DNA from: a bacterium
Lineage (GTDB): Bacteria > CSSED10-310 > JAFGSJ01
DNA length: 45,610 nt
NCBI GenBank assembly: GCA_016934675.1
Contig: JAFGSJ010000096.1
Span: 1-45,610 of the forward strand
Direction: 5' to 3'
This document shows positions 1 through 7,333 of this stretch, in pieces (position 1 is the first letter of the stretch; each line of letters opens with the position of its first letter). Below the pieces are notes generated by a model. That model had not been told where the DNA came from, did no database searches, and was given only the letters and a program-made list of their open reading frames with translations. Made by a program: the position numbers and the translations under genes.

Positions 1-51
1 AGCGACATCACTCTGTTTTGACACTCCTGAAACATCATCTGGGTTTTTTCT

Positions 52-372
52 TCATCGGTTTTGCGGGACTGAATACGCAAAAGACTCTATACAAAAATCC
101 AATGTTCCTGGAGCACTTTTTGTTTGAAATTGAAATAAACCATTTTCATTTACTTTTTTTGATATTCTACAAATACCTTGATCTGGTTTGTCATATCCTT
201 TTTCAACAATAAAAACGAGACTCTCGTCAATTGGGTTTTTTGTTATCGCATCAAATATTCTGATTTTGATATTTTTCATTGGTCTAATACTACTATTTCT
301 CGAATGATGAATACAGCAAGTTAAATTCAGAAAAAAAAGAATTACAGTTATTTTAGTCATTACTAGTCTCAT
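52..372 (-). CDS. small AT-rich lipoprotein-like protein, possible carboxypeptidase-regulatory-like domain
   Basis: A 106-aa protein. The start is chosen because a strong AAGGAGG site sits about 5 nt upstream of this ATG (372-370); a second Met at residue 5 is too far from it. The N-terminus has Lys plus a hydrophobic run and then a Cys pair (residues 19-20), resembling a lipoprotein signal with a non-canonical lipobox. The remainder (about residues 33-106) begins KNIKIRIFDAITKNPI and reads like one beta-sandwich of the carboxypeptidase-regulatory-like type; this is inference. The gene is very AT-rich (13 G/C in 60 bases at 121-180), unlike the sulfur operon just upstream of it. It reads in the same direction as that operon, 122 bp downstream, but has its own strong ribosome site. 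No specific function can be assigned. Confidence 0.6.
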   Translation of the reverse strand: MRLVMTKITVILFFLNLTCCIHHSRNSSIRPMKNIKIRIFDAITKNPIDESLVFIVEKGYDKPDQGICRISKKVNENGLFQFQTKSAPGTLDFCIESFAYSVPQNR

Positions 373-443
373 ATTTCCTCCTTGAAACATCATGGAAAAC
401 CTAATGACTTCGGCATCAGCGGCGGCGTGCAACGCTATTCGCT

Positions 444-455
444 GCAACCGGTTGC
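444..455. repeat. 12-bp perfect palindrome GCAACCGGTTGC
   Basis: Perfect self-complementary 12-mer just after the stop of the last sulfur-operon gene (495, minus strand) and before the AT-rich lipoprotein gene. It has no loop and no T-tract, so it is not a classical terminator. It may be a protein-binding site or chance. Confidence 0.3.
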
Positions 456-494
456 TATGCAGTATTCCAGTAGTTACGTTATTGCTCTGGAGTA

Positions 495-1064
495 TCACAA
501 TCCGGCCCGTTCCAACCAATATAGCAACAAAAGAATCAACCCCGTCACTGGAACAACAACGAGCCAAGCGTTGACTTTGAACAGCCGTGGCAGGGTCAGG
601 TCGCCGAAATCGCCTTTTTTCAGAATACCTTGATTGAGTCGGGGATAGAGTGCGGCAAAAAGAGCGGAGCCGATCAGAATGCCTGCCAGCCCTCCCACCG
701 CTGCGTCCAGGTAGCCATTCCCAATGGCGCCCGCAATGGTACCAGGACAATAGCCCAACACAGCAAAGCCGACGCCGAAGATCAGCCCGCCAATGACGTT
801 CATGCCCACCGAGCCGGATTTGGGATTCAGTTGCACCCAGCCCAACGATTTCATGAAATAGATCCCGATCATTCCGGTCAGGACAGCAGAGAGCATGATT
901 TTCAGGACGGTGAAGTCGGTAAGTAGCAGTTGGCCGATGATCACGTCGTACTTTGTTGCGCCCCCTTTCTGGAGCAAAAAGCCGAATAGGATGCCAAACG
1001 CCAATCCCCAAAGCAAAGTGGGATTGTTCCTAAAATGGATTGTTCCCGGATTCTTCGTCTGCAT
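495..1064 (-). CDS. YeeE/YedE family membrane protein, C-terminal-half-like subunit
   Basis: A 189-aa inner-membrane protein with about four to five hydrophobic helices. The YeeE/YedE (TsuA-like) family moves thiosulfate or other sulfur species across the inner membrane, using conserved cysteines. Here the family-type motif GYCPGTIAGAIGNG is visible at about residues 105-118. The protein is about half the length of a full YedE; the other half is encoded next door (1076-1597), so the two probably form one transporter. Start chosen at the ATG at 1064, which follows GGAGGGACAC; the longer in-frame extension overlaps the upstream gene and has no site. It is the last gene of a minus-strand operon with a persulfide dioxygenase-rhodanese and an SLC13 permease, which supports a sulfur-compound role. 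The exact substrate is unknown. Confidence 0.85.
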   Translation of the reverse strand: MQTKNPGTIHFRNNPTLLWGLAFGILFGFLLQKGGATKYDVIIGQLLLTDFTVLKIMLSAVLTGMIGIYFMKSLGWVQLNPKSGSVGMNVIGGLIFGVGFAVLGYCPGTIAGAIGNGYLDAAVGGLAGILIGSALFAALYPRLNQGILKKGDFGDLTLPRLFKVNAWLVVVPVTGLILLLLYWLERAGL

Positions 1065-1075
1065 GTGTCCCTCCG

Positions 1076-1597
1076 TTAACCGATAATTCTGAAAATCAGA
1101 TGTGCCGTCAGGATCCCGCCGATGAAAAAGCAAACGGCAGAGATCCAGCTTGAAACAGCCAGTTGCAGCGTGCCGCTAATGCCATGCCCGCTGGTACATC
1201 CGTCGGCCCAACGAGCGCCGAAACCGATGATAACTCCGCCCAGCAGTGCCACGCCAACTCGGAGCAAGGGCGTGCTGCCAAATGCGTTTTCCCAGGTTGA
1301 AGGCACCCACTGCCCATGAAAGTCACCAGACAGCAGCGCAGAAAGCAACGAACCGATGACAATGCCCAGGACCAGCATCATCTGCCAATCCACAATGAGC
1401 CGCAATTTCTTGTAGTATGGCTTCTGCTCCACTGTATCACCTCGAAACAGCATTTCAATCATGCCGCTCAGCTTGGCAAACGTGGTCGAGCAGGCGATCG
1501 GCCTTTGGGAGATGAGAAAGGTGAGCCAACTCAGGATGCCAATACCAATCCCAACAGCGTAGGGTGACCAGCGTACTTGAGTGATAAGATCCATCAT
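1076..1597 (-). CDS. YeeE/YedE family membrane protein, N-terminal-half-like subunit
   Basis: A 173-aa multi-helix membrane protein. It has the family's Cys signatures RPIACSTTF (about residues 31-39) and ADGCTSGHGISG (about 130-141), as in YeeE/YedE thiosulfate-uptake proteins. Start chosen at the ATG at 1597 because the GGAGG Shine-Dalgarno overlaps the upstream ATG at 1609 and sits about 5 nt before this one. Its stop lies 11 nt before the start of the second half-subunit, so the pair are co-translated and probably assemble as a two-chain transporter. The gene follows the metallo-beta-lactamase-rhodanese gene by 15 nt. A split YeeE pair beside a persulfide dioxygenase is a recurrent arrangement in bacteria, consistent with uptake or export of thiosulfate, sulfide or polysulfide. 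Confidence 0.87.
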   Translation of the reverse strand: MMDLITQVRWSPYAVGIGIGILSWLTFLISQRPIACSTTFAKLSGMIEMLFRGDTVEQKPYYKKLRLIVDWQMMLVLGIVIGSLLSALLSGDFHGQWVPSTWENAFGSTPLLRVGVALLGGVIIGFGARWADGCTSGHGISGTLQLAVSSWISAVCFFIGGILTAHLIFRIIG

Positions 1598-1612
1598 GCT
1601 ATCCTCCATTCT

Positions 1613-3064
1613 TTATTCTAGATCCCAATGTCGCTTGACTTCGCTGAAATTTGTGAAGAATCTGGAACCATGTGGATTGACACACGCCCGGCACTCTCGG
1701 GTAAACCCGGCCGCACTATAGCCTGTCATTCCTCCGGCAATATTATGCACATCTTTGAATCCATGCTGTTCGAGAATGCTGGTGCCGAGACTGGAACGAT
1801 TACCCGAGCTGCAGATAAGGACGGTTGTTTTATCCCTGTTCAGCTCATTGAACCGGGTACGCAAGTCGGCTACCGGAATGTTGATAGCGCCCATGATATG
1901 ATTGTCTTCATATTCAAGTGGAGCACGCACATCGAGCAGCACAAAGTCAAAATCGCCAGCGATCTTATCGTGCAGGTCTTCTGCGGAGAACAGGTTGAGG
2001 CTACGGGTCTTGAATCCAGCCACCGCCCAAGCCACCATGCCGCCGTCCAGGTAGCCCACGATGCGATCTACCCCTACTCGGCGGGCCCAGGTTATGGCTT
2101 CCAGCGCCTTGTCATAATCATCAGCCACCAGCAGCACATCTTTGTCTGTGGGCAGAACCCAGCCGGCAAAGGTGGGAAAATTGCCGTTGAGATCGAGATG
2201 CCAGGCTTCGGGAATGTGCTGACCGGCATAAGCATGATAGCTGCGGATATCCAGCACCACCACCGCGGGATCGCTCATGCGCTCTTTGAATTGGATTACA
2301 CTCAACTCTTCGACAACAGGGAGTTCAGCAAGCCGGGCCGGGCCGTGCCGGTTGATGTCGCTGCAGCGGCTGAAATGATCAGGCGCGGGTGGCATGTTCT
2401 CGGTAAGTGACTTGATGAATGCGGACTTGTCTAAAATTTGCAGGGCCGTATTGAATTTGCGCTCGTAGCCGATAGTGCTGGTCCATTTAGCGCCCATGGC
2501 GCGGCCGCACAAGGAACCTGCCCCATGCGCCGGATAGACCTCAACATAATCAGGCAGCTGCAACAACTTGTCATGCAGACTATGATAGAGTTGCCCGGCC
2601 AGCTCCTGGGCGATGTCGGGAAACAGGTCGGGCCGGCCTACATCTCCAACAAATAGCGTATCACCCACGAACACGCCGACCGGGTTATCGGAGCGGGATT
2701 TATCGATCACGACATAACTAAGGTGTTCCGGTGTGTGCCCTGGTGTTTCCAGTACCTTGAGAAGCATGTCCTCCAACTCGATCGTATTGCCTTCCGACAG
2801 AGGAACATGGCCGAAAGTGCATTGTGCTGATTGTGCAACATAGATCTTAGCCCCGGTCTTCTGCGCCAGGTCCATGTGACCCGAAATAAAATCGGCATGG
2901 AGGTGGGTTTGTAGAATGTGGGTGATATCCACCCCCAGAGCGCGGGCCTCCGAAATATAGATATCGACATTTCGCTGTGGATCGATCACTGCACAGCTAT
3001 TCTTTCCGGCGAGAATATACGAGCTGTGCGCGATTTTAGCGATGAAGAAGTGTTTGAGTAACAT
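1613..3064 (-). CDS. metallo-beta-lactamase-rhodanese fusion (persulfide dioxygenase type)
   Basis: A 483-aa cytoplasmic protein with three domains. Residues 1-235 form an ETHE1-like metallo-beta-lactamase fold, with the metal motif THLHADFISGH (about 53-63), GHTPEH (about 110-115), GDTLFVGDVGRPD (about 134-146) and a late PAHGAGSLC motif. Two rhodanese domains follow. The first (about 255-360) lacks a catalytic Cys at its active loop (VADDYDKA), so it is probably structural. The second (about 365-465) keeps CSSGNRS, the active persulfide-carrying Cys loop. The family oxidises glutathione or low-molecular-weight persulfide to sulfite, and the rhodanese can pass sulfur to sulfite giving thiosulfate. 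A Shine-Dalgarno AAAGGAAA precedes the start. Neighbours are an SLC13 permease (24 nt upstream) and the YeeE/YedE pair downstream, so the operon probably handles reduced sulfur. Confidence 0.92.
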   Translation of the reverse strand: MLLKHFFIAKIAHSSYILAGKNSCAVIDPQRNVDIYISEARALGVDITHILQTHLHADFISGHMDLAQKTGAKIYVAQSAQCTFGHVPLSEGNTIELEDMLLKVLETPGHTPEHLSYVVIDKSRSDNPVGVFVGDTLFVGDVGRPDLFPDIAQELAGQLYHSLHDKLLQLPDYVEVYPAHGAGSLCGRAMGAKWTSTIGYERKFNTALQILDKSAFIKSLTENMPPAPDHFSRCSDINRHGPARLAELPVVEELSVIQFKERMSDPAVVVLDIRSYHAYAGQHIPEAWHLDLNGNFPTFAGWVLPTDKDVLLVADDYDKALEAITWARRVGVDRIVGYLDGGMVAWAVAGFKTRSLNLFSAEDLHDKIAGDFDFVLLDVRAPLEYEDNHIMGAINIPVADLRTRFNELNRDKTTVLICSSGNRSSLGTSILEQHGFKDVHNIAGGMTGYSAAGFTRECRACVNPHGSRFFTNFSEVKRHWDLE

Positions 3065-3088
3065 CAGGTTTTTCCTTTGCGTGTTGGG

Positions 3089-4879
3089 TTATAGATAGAA
3101 AAGATAGAATACAGATACAGCCACAAGCAAGAACAGCAGGGTCATCCCGCTGCCAGCTTTGATGTAATCTGCGTTGCGATAGCCGCCCGCGGACATTAAC
3201 AGCGCATTCACCTGGTGGGTGGGCAGAATAAAGGAGTTCGCCGCACACACCGCCGCCAGCAACGCCATTGGGCGGGGATCGAGTCCGCCAATAGTTGCCA
3301 TGCTCATGACCAACGGTGCCAGAACCACAATGGCGCCCACGTTGGACATAAACATGGAGAAAAGGGTTGAGAGTGCCGCGACGGTCAAAACAATCAGAAT
3401 CGGGTGGCCGCCCTGCGCCAGCATCATCACCCTTTCGGCCAGTAACGCGGCAGCTCCGCTTTTTTGCATGGCGATTCCCAACGGAATCAGCCCGGCGATC
3501 AAAAATACTACTTTCCACTCAATGGCCTGAAAGGCTTCCTGAATCGTGATTACCCTCACCAATACCATGGCGATAGCGCCGGTGAAGAAGGCCATCGAGA
3601 TCGGTGCACCAGCCAGCGCCAGCCCGATAGCGCCCAGAAAACAAAGTGAGGCTGCCCAGACTTTGTCCTGTTCCTTTTTCCTCACTACGAAAGGCGTTAC
3701 CACCACGAAGTCGGTATCGGCTTTCAGATCGCTGATCTTCTCCCACAAACCATGAACGATGATTGTGTTGCCGGGGAGAATCTGATGGTTAGAAAAATCG
3801 CCCCTAATTTCTTCTCCCATGCTAAAAAGCATGACCGGTTCCACGGCATAACGTTTCCGAAGTGCGAACTTGCGTATGGTCTGGCCTACTAATTCCGACC
3901 GAGGTGGAATGATAACTTCGGCAAAACCGGCTCGGTCGGAATCATGGAGATCGGTAAACGGATTATCCTGCCCTTGCAGCATCAGGCTATTGACCAAAGC
4001 AAATTTTTCAACATCTTCTTGTTTGCCCAAAAGAGCCAGTTCCTGGCCTACCTCGAATCTCGTTTCTCTCCAGGGCGCGTATTCCACATTTTGTCCACGG
4101 GCCAGGCCGAGAATATGCAGGTTGAACTTGTCCCAAACGCCCGATTGTTCGGCCGTCTGGCCAATCAGGGCGCTGTTTTGGGAAATAGCATAATGCCAGA
4201 TATGATGTGGCAGGTGCAAGGCAGCCACCAGTTTCTCCTGTTCCGAAACCAGTGGGCTTTGGGGTGAAGAATTAGGAAGCACGAATGTTCCGAACAGGAG
4301 AAAGAAACCAATACCGGAAAGCAGCAGTAGCATCCCCACCGGGGTGACACTAAACAATCCATAAGGTGCCAGGCCGGCGTTGCGTAGCAAATCGTTAATA
4401 AGAATCAGCGGGCCAGAGCCTACCATGCTCAATGTGCCGCCCAGAATGGCTGCAAATCCGATGGGCATAATCAAAGCAGAGGGTGGTATTTTCCCGCGGC
4501 GTGAAATATTGAGAACGCTTGGTAAAAATAACGTTGCCGCACCAATATTCTGGATGAGTCCCGACAGCATCCCCACGGACAGCGACATCAACCCAATCAC
4601 TCTTGACTTGTTCGTCCCCACTTTTTTCAGGATGGCTTGCGAGAACCGATTCATAATGCCAGTTTTCGCAATACCCTGTCCTAAAATCATTACTCCCATC
4701 ATGGCAATTACAGCATTGCTCGAAAAACCGGAGAGCGCTTCCTGGGTTGTCAGAACACCGGTCCAGCCCAATGCAAGCATGCATAATAATGCTGTCACCT
4801 CTATTCGTACTAATTCAAAAACAATCATGACTACCGTCAAGATGAGGATGATCAAAACGGTGAGGATTACTGGAGTCAT
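3089..4879 (-). CDS. SLC13/DASS-family permease with internal RCK_C (TrkA-C) domains
   Basis: A 596-aa inner-membrane transporter: hydrophobic helices over about residues 1-200, then a soluble middle with two RCK_C-like modules (about 215-290 and 305-390), then a second helical half (about 400-596). This architecture (SLC13 halves split by TrkA-C domains) belongs to Na+-coupled sulfate/dicarboxylate permeases such as the SAC1/SLT-like sulfate group. Conserved transport-loop segments such as IQNIGAATLFLP and MSNVGAIVVLAP are present in the two halves. AAGGA precedes the ATG by 9 nt. The ATG overlaps the stop of a small upstream ORF (4876-5043) in an ATGA arrangement, suggesting translational coupling. 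In this sulfur-gene operon a sulfur oxyanion (sulfate, thiosulfate or sulfite) is the likely substrate; this is inferred from context. Confidence 0.9.
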   Translation of the reverse strand: MTPVILTVLIILILTVVMIVFELVRIEVTALLCMLALGWTGVLTTQEALSGFSSNAVIAMMGVMILGQGIAKTGIMNRFSQAILKKVGTNKSRVIGLMSLSVGMLSGLIQNIGAATLFLPSVLNISRRGKIPPSALIMPIGFAAILGGTLSMVGSGPLILINDLLRNAGLAPYGLFSVTPVGMLLLLSGIGFFLLFGTFVLPNSSPQSPLVSEQEKLVAALHLPHHIWHYAISQNSALIGQTAEQSGVWDKFNLHILGLARGQNVEYAPWRETRFEVGQELALLGKQEDVEKFALVNSLMLQGQDNPFTDLHDSDRAGFAEVIIPPRSELVGQTIRKFALRKRYAVEPVMLFSMGEEIRGDFSNHQILPGNTIIVHGLWEKISDLKADTDFVVVTPFVVRKKEQDKVWAASLCFLGAIGLALAGAPISMAFFTGAIAMVLVRVITIQEAFQAIEWKVVFLIAGLIPLGIAMQKSGAAALLAERVMMLAQGGHPILIVLTVAALSTLFSMFMSNVGAIVVLAPLVMSMATIGGLDPRPMALLAAVCAANSFILPTHQVNALLMSAGGYRNADYIKAGSGMTLLFLLVAVSVFYLFYL

Positions 4880-5043
4880 ACTAAAAGATCCTTATCATTC
4901 TGTTCAAGGTTGTCACAAATCAAGTATCCGTATGGGACATCTTCACCGACATGTGATTCCATCTTTTTGGCTCTTCGGGAATCGCTGTGGTGATGGGGTA
5001 AATAGGGGGTGTTGAGCGGGTGATGCCCGCCCAACGCCCCCAT
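4876..5043 (-). CDS. small His-rich ORF (55 aa) at the head of the sulfur operon
   Basis: A 55-codon ORF preceded by a near-ideal AGGAGG site 6 nt before its ATG. Its TGA overlaps the ATG of the SLC13 permease gene by four bases (ATGA). The predicted peptide starts MGALGGHHPLNTPYLPHHHS and ends with an acidic, non-membrane tail (DVPYGYLICDNLEQN then DKDLLV). Histidines cluster at positions 7-8 and 17-19, with a single Cys at 43, so metal binding is conceivable. It could be a genuine small protein or a leader peptide that couples translation to the permease; a strong hairpin covers its first 12 codons. No family is recognised. The ribosome site and exact overlap are the main support. Confidence 0.5.
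   Translation of the reverse strand: MGALGGHHPLNTPYLPHHHSDSRRAKKMESHVGEDVPYGYLICDNLEQNDKDLLV
5005..5041. promoter_or_regulatory. strong 17-bp-arm stem-loop over the start of the small His-rich ORF
   Basis: Arms 5005-5021 and 5025-5041 are nearly complementary (G/C-rich, a few mismatches or wobbles) around a 3-nt loop. The minus-strand transcript of the sulfur operon would fold this directly after the AGGAGG site and start codon of the 55-aa ORF. No T-tract follows, so it is unlikely to be a terminator. A role in translation control or mRNA processing is inferred. Confidence 0.45.
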
Positions 5044-5168
5044 ATCTTTCCTCCTAATATGGGCATTCCCAATGACCCATCTTTTTTCATGATGATATCA
5101 ATTTGCCAGCATAAAGCGCAGTTAATCAGGCGGGCGCAGCCTTTCCTTGTTGACACTGATGTTATGAA

Positions 5169-5537
5169 TCATTTTTCTATTTTGATTGATTTCAGCATTG
5201 AGTCAAGCATTGCTTCAGCATTGTCAGTAGCATCAGCTTTGCATGACATGCTAATCATGAACATGTAAGCACCTCTTGGAATAACCATCATTCTTGAAAC
5301 AACATTAAAAGAACGATTCTCTTGATTTGACATAGTATATTGAGCTTTCATGTAAGCTGCATTTAGCTCTGATATTTTTGTTTCTTGTATTTCATCTACA
5401 AAAACAAAATCCTTTGCAACTCTTTGAATTGTTGGAACCATAAGTTTTAATATTTCAACAGGTGGGGTTCCTTGTAATTGACCTAATGGCCTGAAAATGA
5501 CTTGGATTGTAGTGTTAAAATCATCTACTTGTGCCAT
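5169..5537 (-). CDS. hypothetical protein, PsbP/DcrB-like C-terminal region; start doubtful
   Basis: A 122-aa reading frame. Its second half (NVVSRMMVIPRGAYMFMISM, then CKADATDNAEAMLDSMLKSI) looks like the end of DcrB/PsbP-fold lipoproteins, in which an IP+G strand leads to a final helix with SxK. Such proteins usually have a signal peptide; here none is present. The first ATG (5537-5535) lies directly behind the T-tract of the terminator of the preceding gene, with no Shine-Dalgarno. The frame may therefore be an N-terminally truncated gene, or translation may start at another codon. It is strongly AT-rich (16 G/C of 60 at 5281-5340), unlike its neighbours. It could be a remnant joined to this locus by recombination. 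Confidence 0.45.
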   Translation of the reverse strand: MAQVDDFNTTIQVIFRPLGQLQGTPPVEILKLMVPTIQRVAKDFVFVDEIQETKISELNAAYMKAQYTMSNQENRSFNVVSRMMVIPRGAYMFMISMSCKADATDNAEAMLDSMLKSIKIEK

Positions 5538-5540
5538 GGG

Positions 5541-5589
5541 AAAAAAAGAACCCGAGAGCCATGCTCGTCAGAGTGGGCAACTCGGGTTC
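5541..5589 (-). terminator. Rho-independent terminator of the outer-membrane barrel gene
   Basis: On the minus strand, the 9-bp arm GAACCCGAG (5589-5581) pairs with CTCGGGTTC (5556-5548), followed at once by a run of seven T (5547-5541). It begins 20 nt after the stop codon of the barrel gene (5609). Confidence 0.8.
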
Positions 5590-5608
5590 ACTTTGTCAAT
5601 CGCTCGTA

Positions 5609-6451
5609 CTATTCGACTTCTTCCACATCCACTTCGGTGTGCTGGGCAAACCTGAATGTGTAGGTAAAACCGACCATTATTCCGGTAAAGAGTTCATCAG
5701 CTTTGTAATTGAGAGAGTCAAACTCGTCAAAAACCATCTGCAGATAATAACCAACTGTGAGAGCACTGCTAATTGAAGGAAAGGGTTTTACCAGATTGAG
5801 CTGGAACTTCAAACCCTGAGAATCCACGGTTGAACTTCCCGTATCGGGTTCGACGGTGCCATTGACCAATACTTTATAGCCGTCCCAGTCGACATCGCCA
5901 GACAGAGAGGGAAAATAAGCCAGGCTGATTGCGGTCAGCAGGCGTCGACCGAACATGGTCTGGGCCCCGATTTGAAAACCGCTCATATCCACATCCGCTT
6001 CGCCGTACAATTCTTGACCGGCCTTCTCATCGGGTTCAGTCCAAAGAACATAAATATCATCGAAATCAAATGCAAGCTGTTTATAACCGGCAAAAACCGC
6101 GAAATGTTGTGAGGGAGAATACTTTAGCCAGAAATCGAGATCAGTTCTTTTACGATCGCCTTCAGCTTCAATCTCTTCATCGTCCCCGGTCGTGCCCGAC
6201 CCTTCGAAAGAATATTTACCACTGACATAGTTCAAACCAACGCCGAGTTTGTTATCCAGGAAACGAACTTCGGTATTGAAACCCAGTAAACCGATACCAT
6301 CAACCTCAAAAGTGACCTCATACTCCTCATAGCCTAGCGTGAAATTGCCCCAGTAATCAGCCAGGCCGACTGACCATTCAACCGCTCCGATTGGTGTCGT
6401 GCAAAAAAGGAGCCCGACGACACAGGCTAATAATAACGTAATTCTCTTCAT
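5609..6451 (-). CDS. outer-membrane beta-barrel protein
   Basis: A 280-aa secreted protein. A typical signal peptide opens it (MKRITLLLACVVGLLF, cleavage near GAVEW, about residue 24). The rest alternates short polar turns with amphipathic strands (for example LDFWLKYSPSQHFAVFAGYK; LGVGLNYVSGKYSF), as in 10- to 12-stranded porin-like barrels. It does not quite end in an aromatic residue: the last strand YTFRFAQ is followed by an acidic tail. Start chosen at 6451 because AAGGAGG lies 5 nt upstream; the longer extension has no site. The gene ends at a clear Rho-independent terminator. It follows a lipoprotein gene on the same strand, 115 bp away, so both may belong to the envelope, but no substrate can be inferred. 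Confidence 0.78.
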   Translation of the reverse strand: MKRITLLLACVVGLLFCTTPIGAVEWSVGLADYWGNFTLGYEEYEVTFEVDGIGLLGFNTEVRFLDNKLGVGLNYVSGKYSFEGSGTTGDDEEIEAEGDRKRTDLDFWLKYSPSQHFAVFAGYKQLAFDFDDIYVLWTEPDEKAGQELYGEADVDMSGFQIGAQTMFGRRLLTAISLAYFPSLSGDVDWDGYKVLVNGTVEPDTGSSTVDSQGLKFQLNLVKPFPSISSALTVGYYLQMVFDEFDSLNYKADELFTGIMVGFTYTFRFAQHTEVDVEEVE

Positions 6452-6566
6452 CCCTACCTCCTTATATGAAAAAGTTGCATGCTGTCTCCGGAATATTCCT
6501 GGTTTCCCAGAGATCGGTTTACACTGCATATGCTCCTATTTCCCTTTTTCGGGAAGTTGATCGTTC

Positions 6567-7016
6567 CTATTCCTTATACGCGGTAAAGGTGCCCGATTCC
6601 CCGTAACAATTATCATTCTGATCAAAACAATCGTGGCTCCAGAACCCATTGAGACCTCGGTTGTCCTCACTGATCACGCCTTTTATGGTGAGAGTGCAAC
6701 CCACATCATCATCGAAAAAAATGATTTCCACTGCATTTTCAATGATACTGCCCGTCATTATTCCGCTTATACCATTGACAAATGTTCCGGAAAACGAAAT
6801 ATCACATTCCAGTTGAGTGACAATCAGGCCATGATTCTCGGGGTCGGTTTCCGCAATGCCGTCACAATCCTGAGTCTCGATGATCGTGAACTGCCAGTCT
6901 CCCGTGACGATGGACACGCAATCTTCATCCTCATCATCTTCGGGACACGAGACCAGGCACAATGCACAAAGAATGGTCAAGAGAAGAATATTGAAACGAT
7001 ACACATACTTGCTCAT
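6567..7016 (-). CDS. small acidic lipoprotein, unknown function
   Basis: A 149-aa protein with a lipoprotein signal: basic start MSKYVYR, hydrophobic stretch and lipobox LVSC (Cys about residue 24), followed by a strongly acidic linker (PEDDEDED). The mature part carries several cysteines (for example DVGCTL and DCFDQNDNCYG) and reads as a small beta-rich domain (SIVTGDWQFTIIETQDCDG), similar in style to lipocalin-like or META-type stand-alone domains; the exact family is not recognised. AAGGAG precedes the chosen ATG by 8 nt; the in-frame upstream ATG lacks a site. It lies upstream of the outer-membrane barrel gene on the same strand. Confidence 0.7.
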   Translation of the reverse strand: MSKYVYRFNILLLTILCALCLVSCPEDDEDEDCVSIVTGDWQFTIIETQDCDGIAETDPENHGLIVTQLECDISFSGTFVNGISGIMTGSIIENAVEIIFFDDDVGCTLTIKGVISEDNRGLNGFWSHDCFDQNDNCYGESGTFTAYKE

Positions 7017-7333
7017 GGTCGTGCTCCTTATGCCATGCACCAAGTCAGGTGCTGAGGGAAATAAGAGATAATGGCCTTTCTTATAAAAGGAAAATAGGAT
7101 TTTTTAACATTATAAAGTATCCTGGAAGAAAGTCAAATAAAATTATGACATCATTAAGAAAAAAGAGTGATTGAAGCGAGTGACGCCCGGACCGAGATTG
7201 TTGAAATATTAGACGGTTGTTCTATGTGAATCACGTTTTAGTCCGAGCCCGTCTTACTGCTTCAGTGTGATCTGAGTGCTGATGAGGGTAACCTGCTCAA
7301 TTAGCCCCGGACCGGAAGGGAGAAACCGAGACC
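7017..7333. other. intergenic region between divergent genes
   Basis: 317 bp separating the lipoprotein (minus) from the metallophosphoesterase (plus). It is AT-rich near 7080-7170, as expected for divergent promoters, but I see no convincing -35/-10 pair. A 5-bp-arm hairpin GCACC-loop-GGTGC lies at 7037-7052. No ORF with a ribosome site, and no tRNA, is seen. Confidence 0.5.

Noticed and set aside
4920..5156. 78-codon minus-strand frame overlapping the head of the sulfur operon
   Set aside because: The 55-codon frame in a different phase has the AGGAGG site and ATGA overlap, so this one is a shadow.
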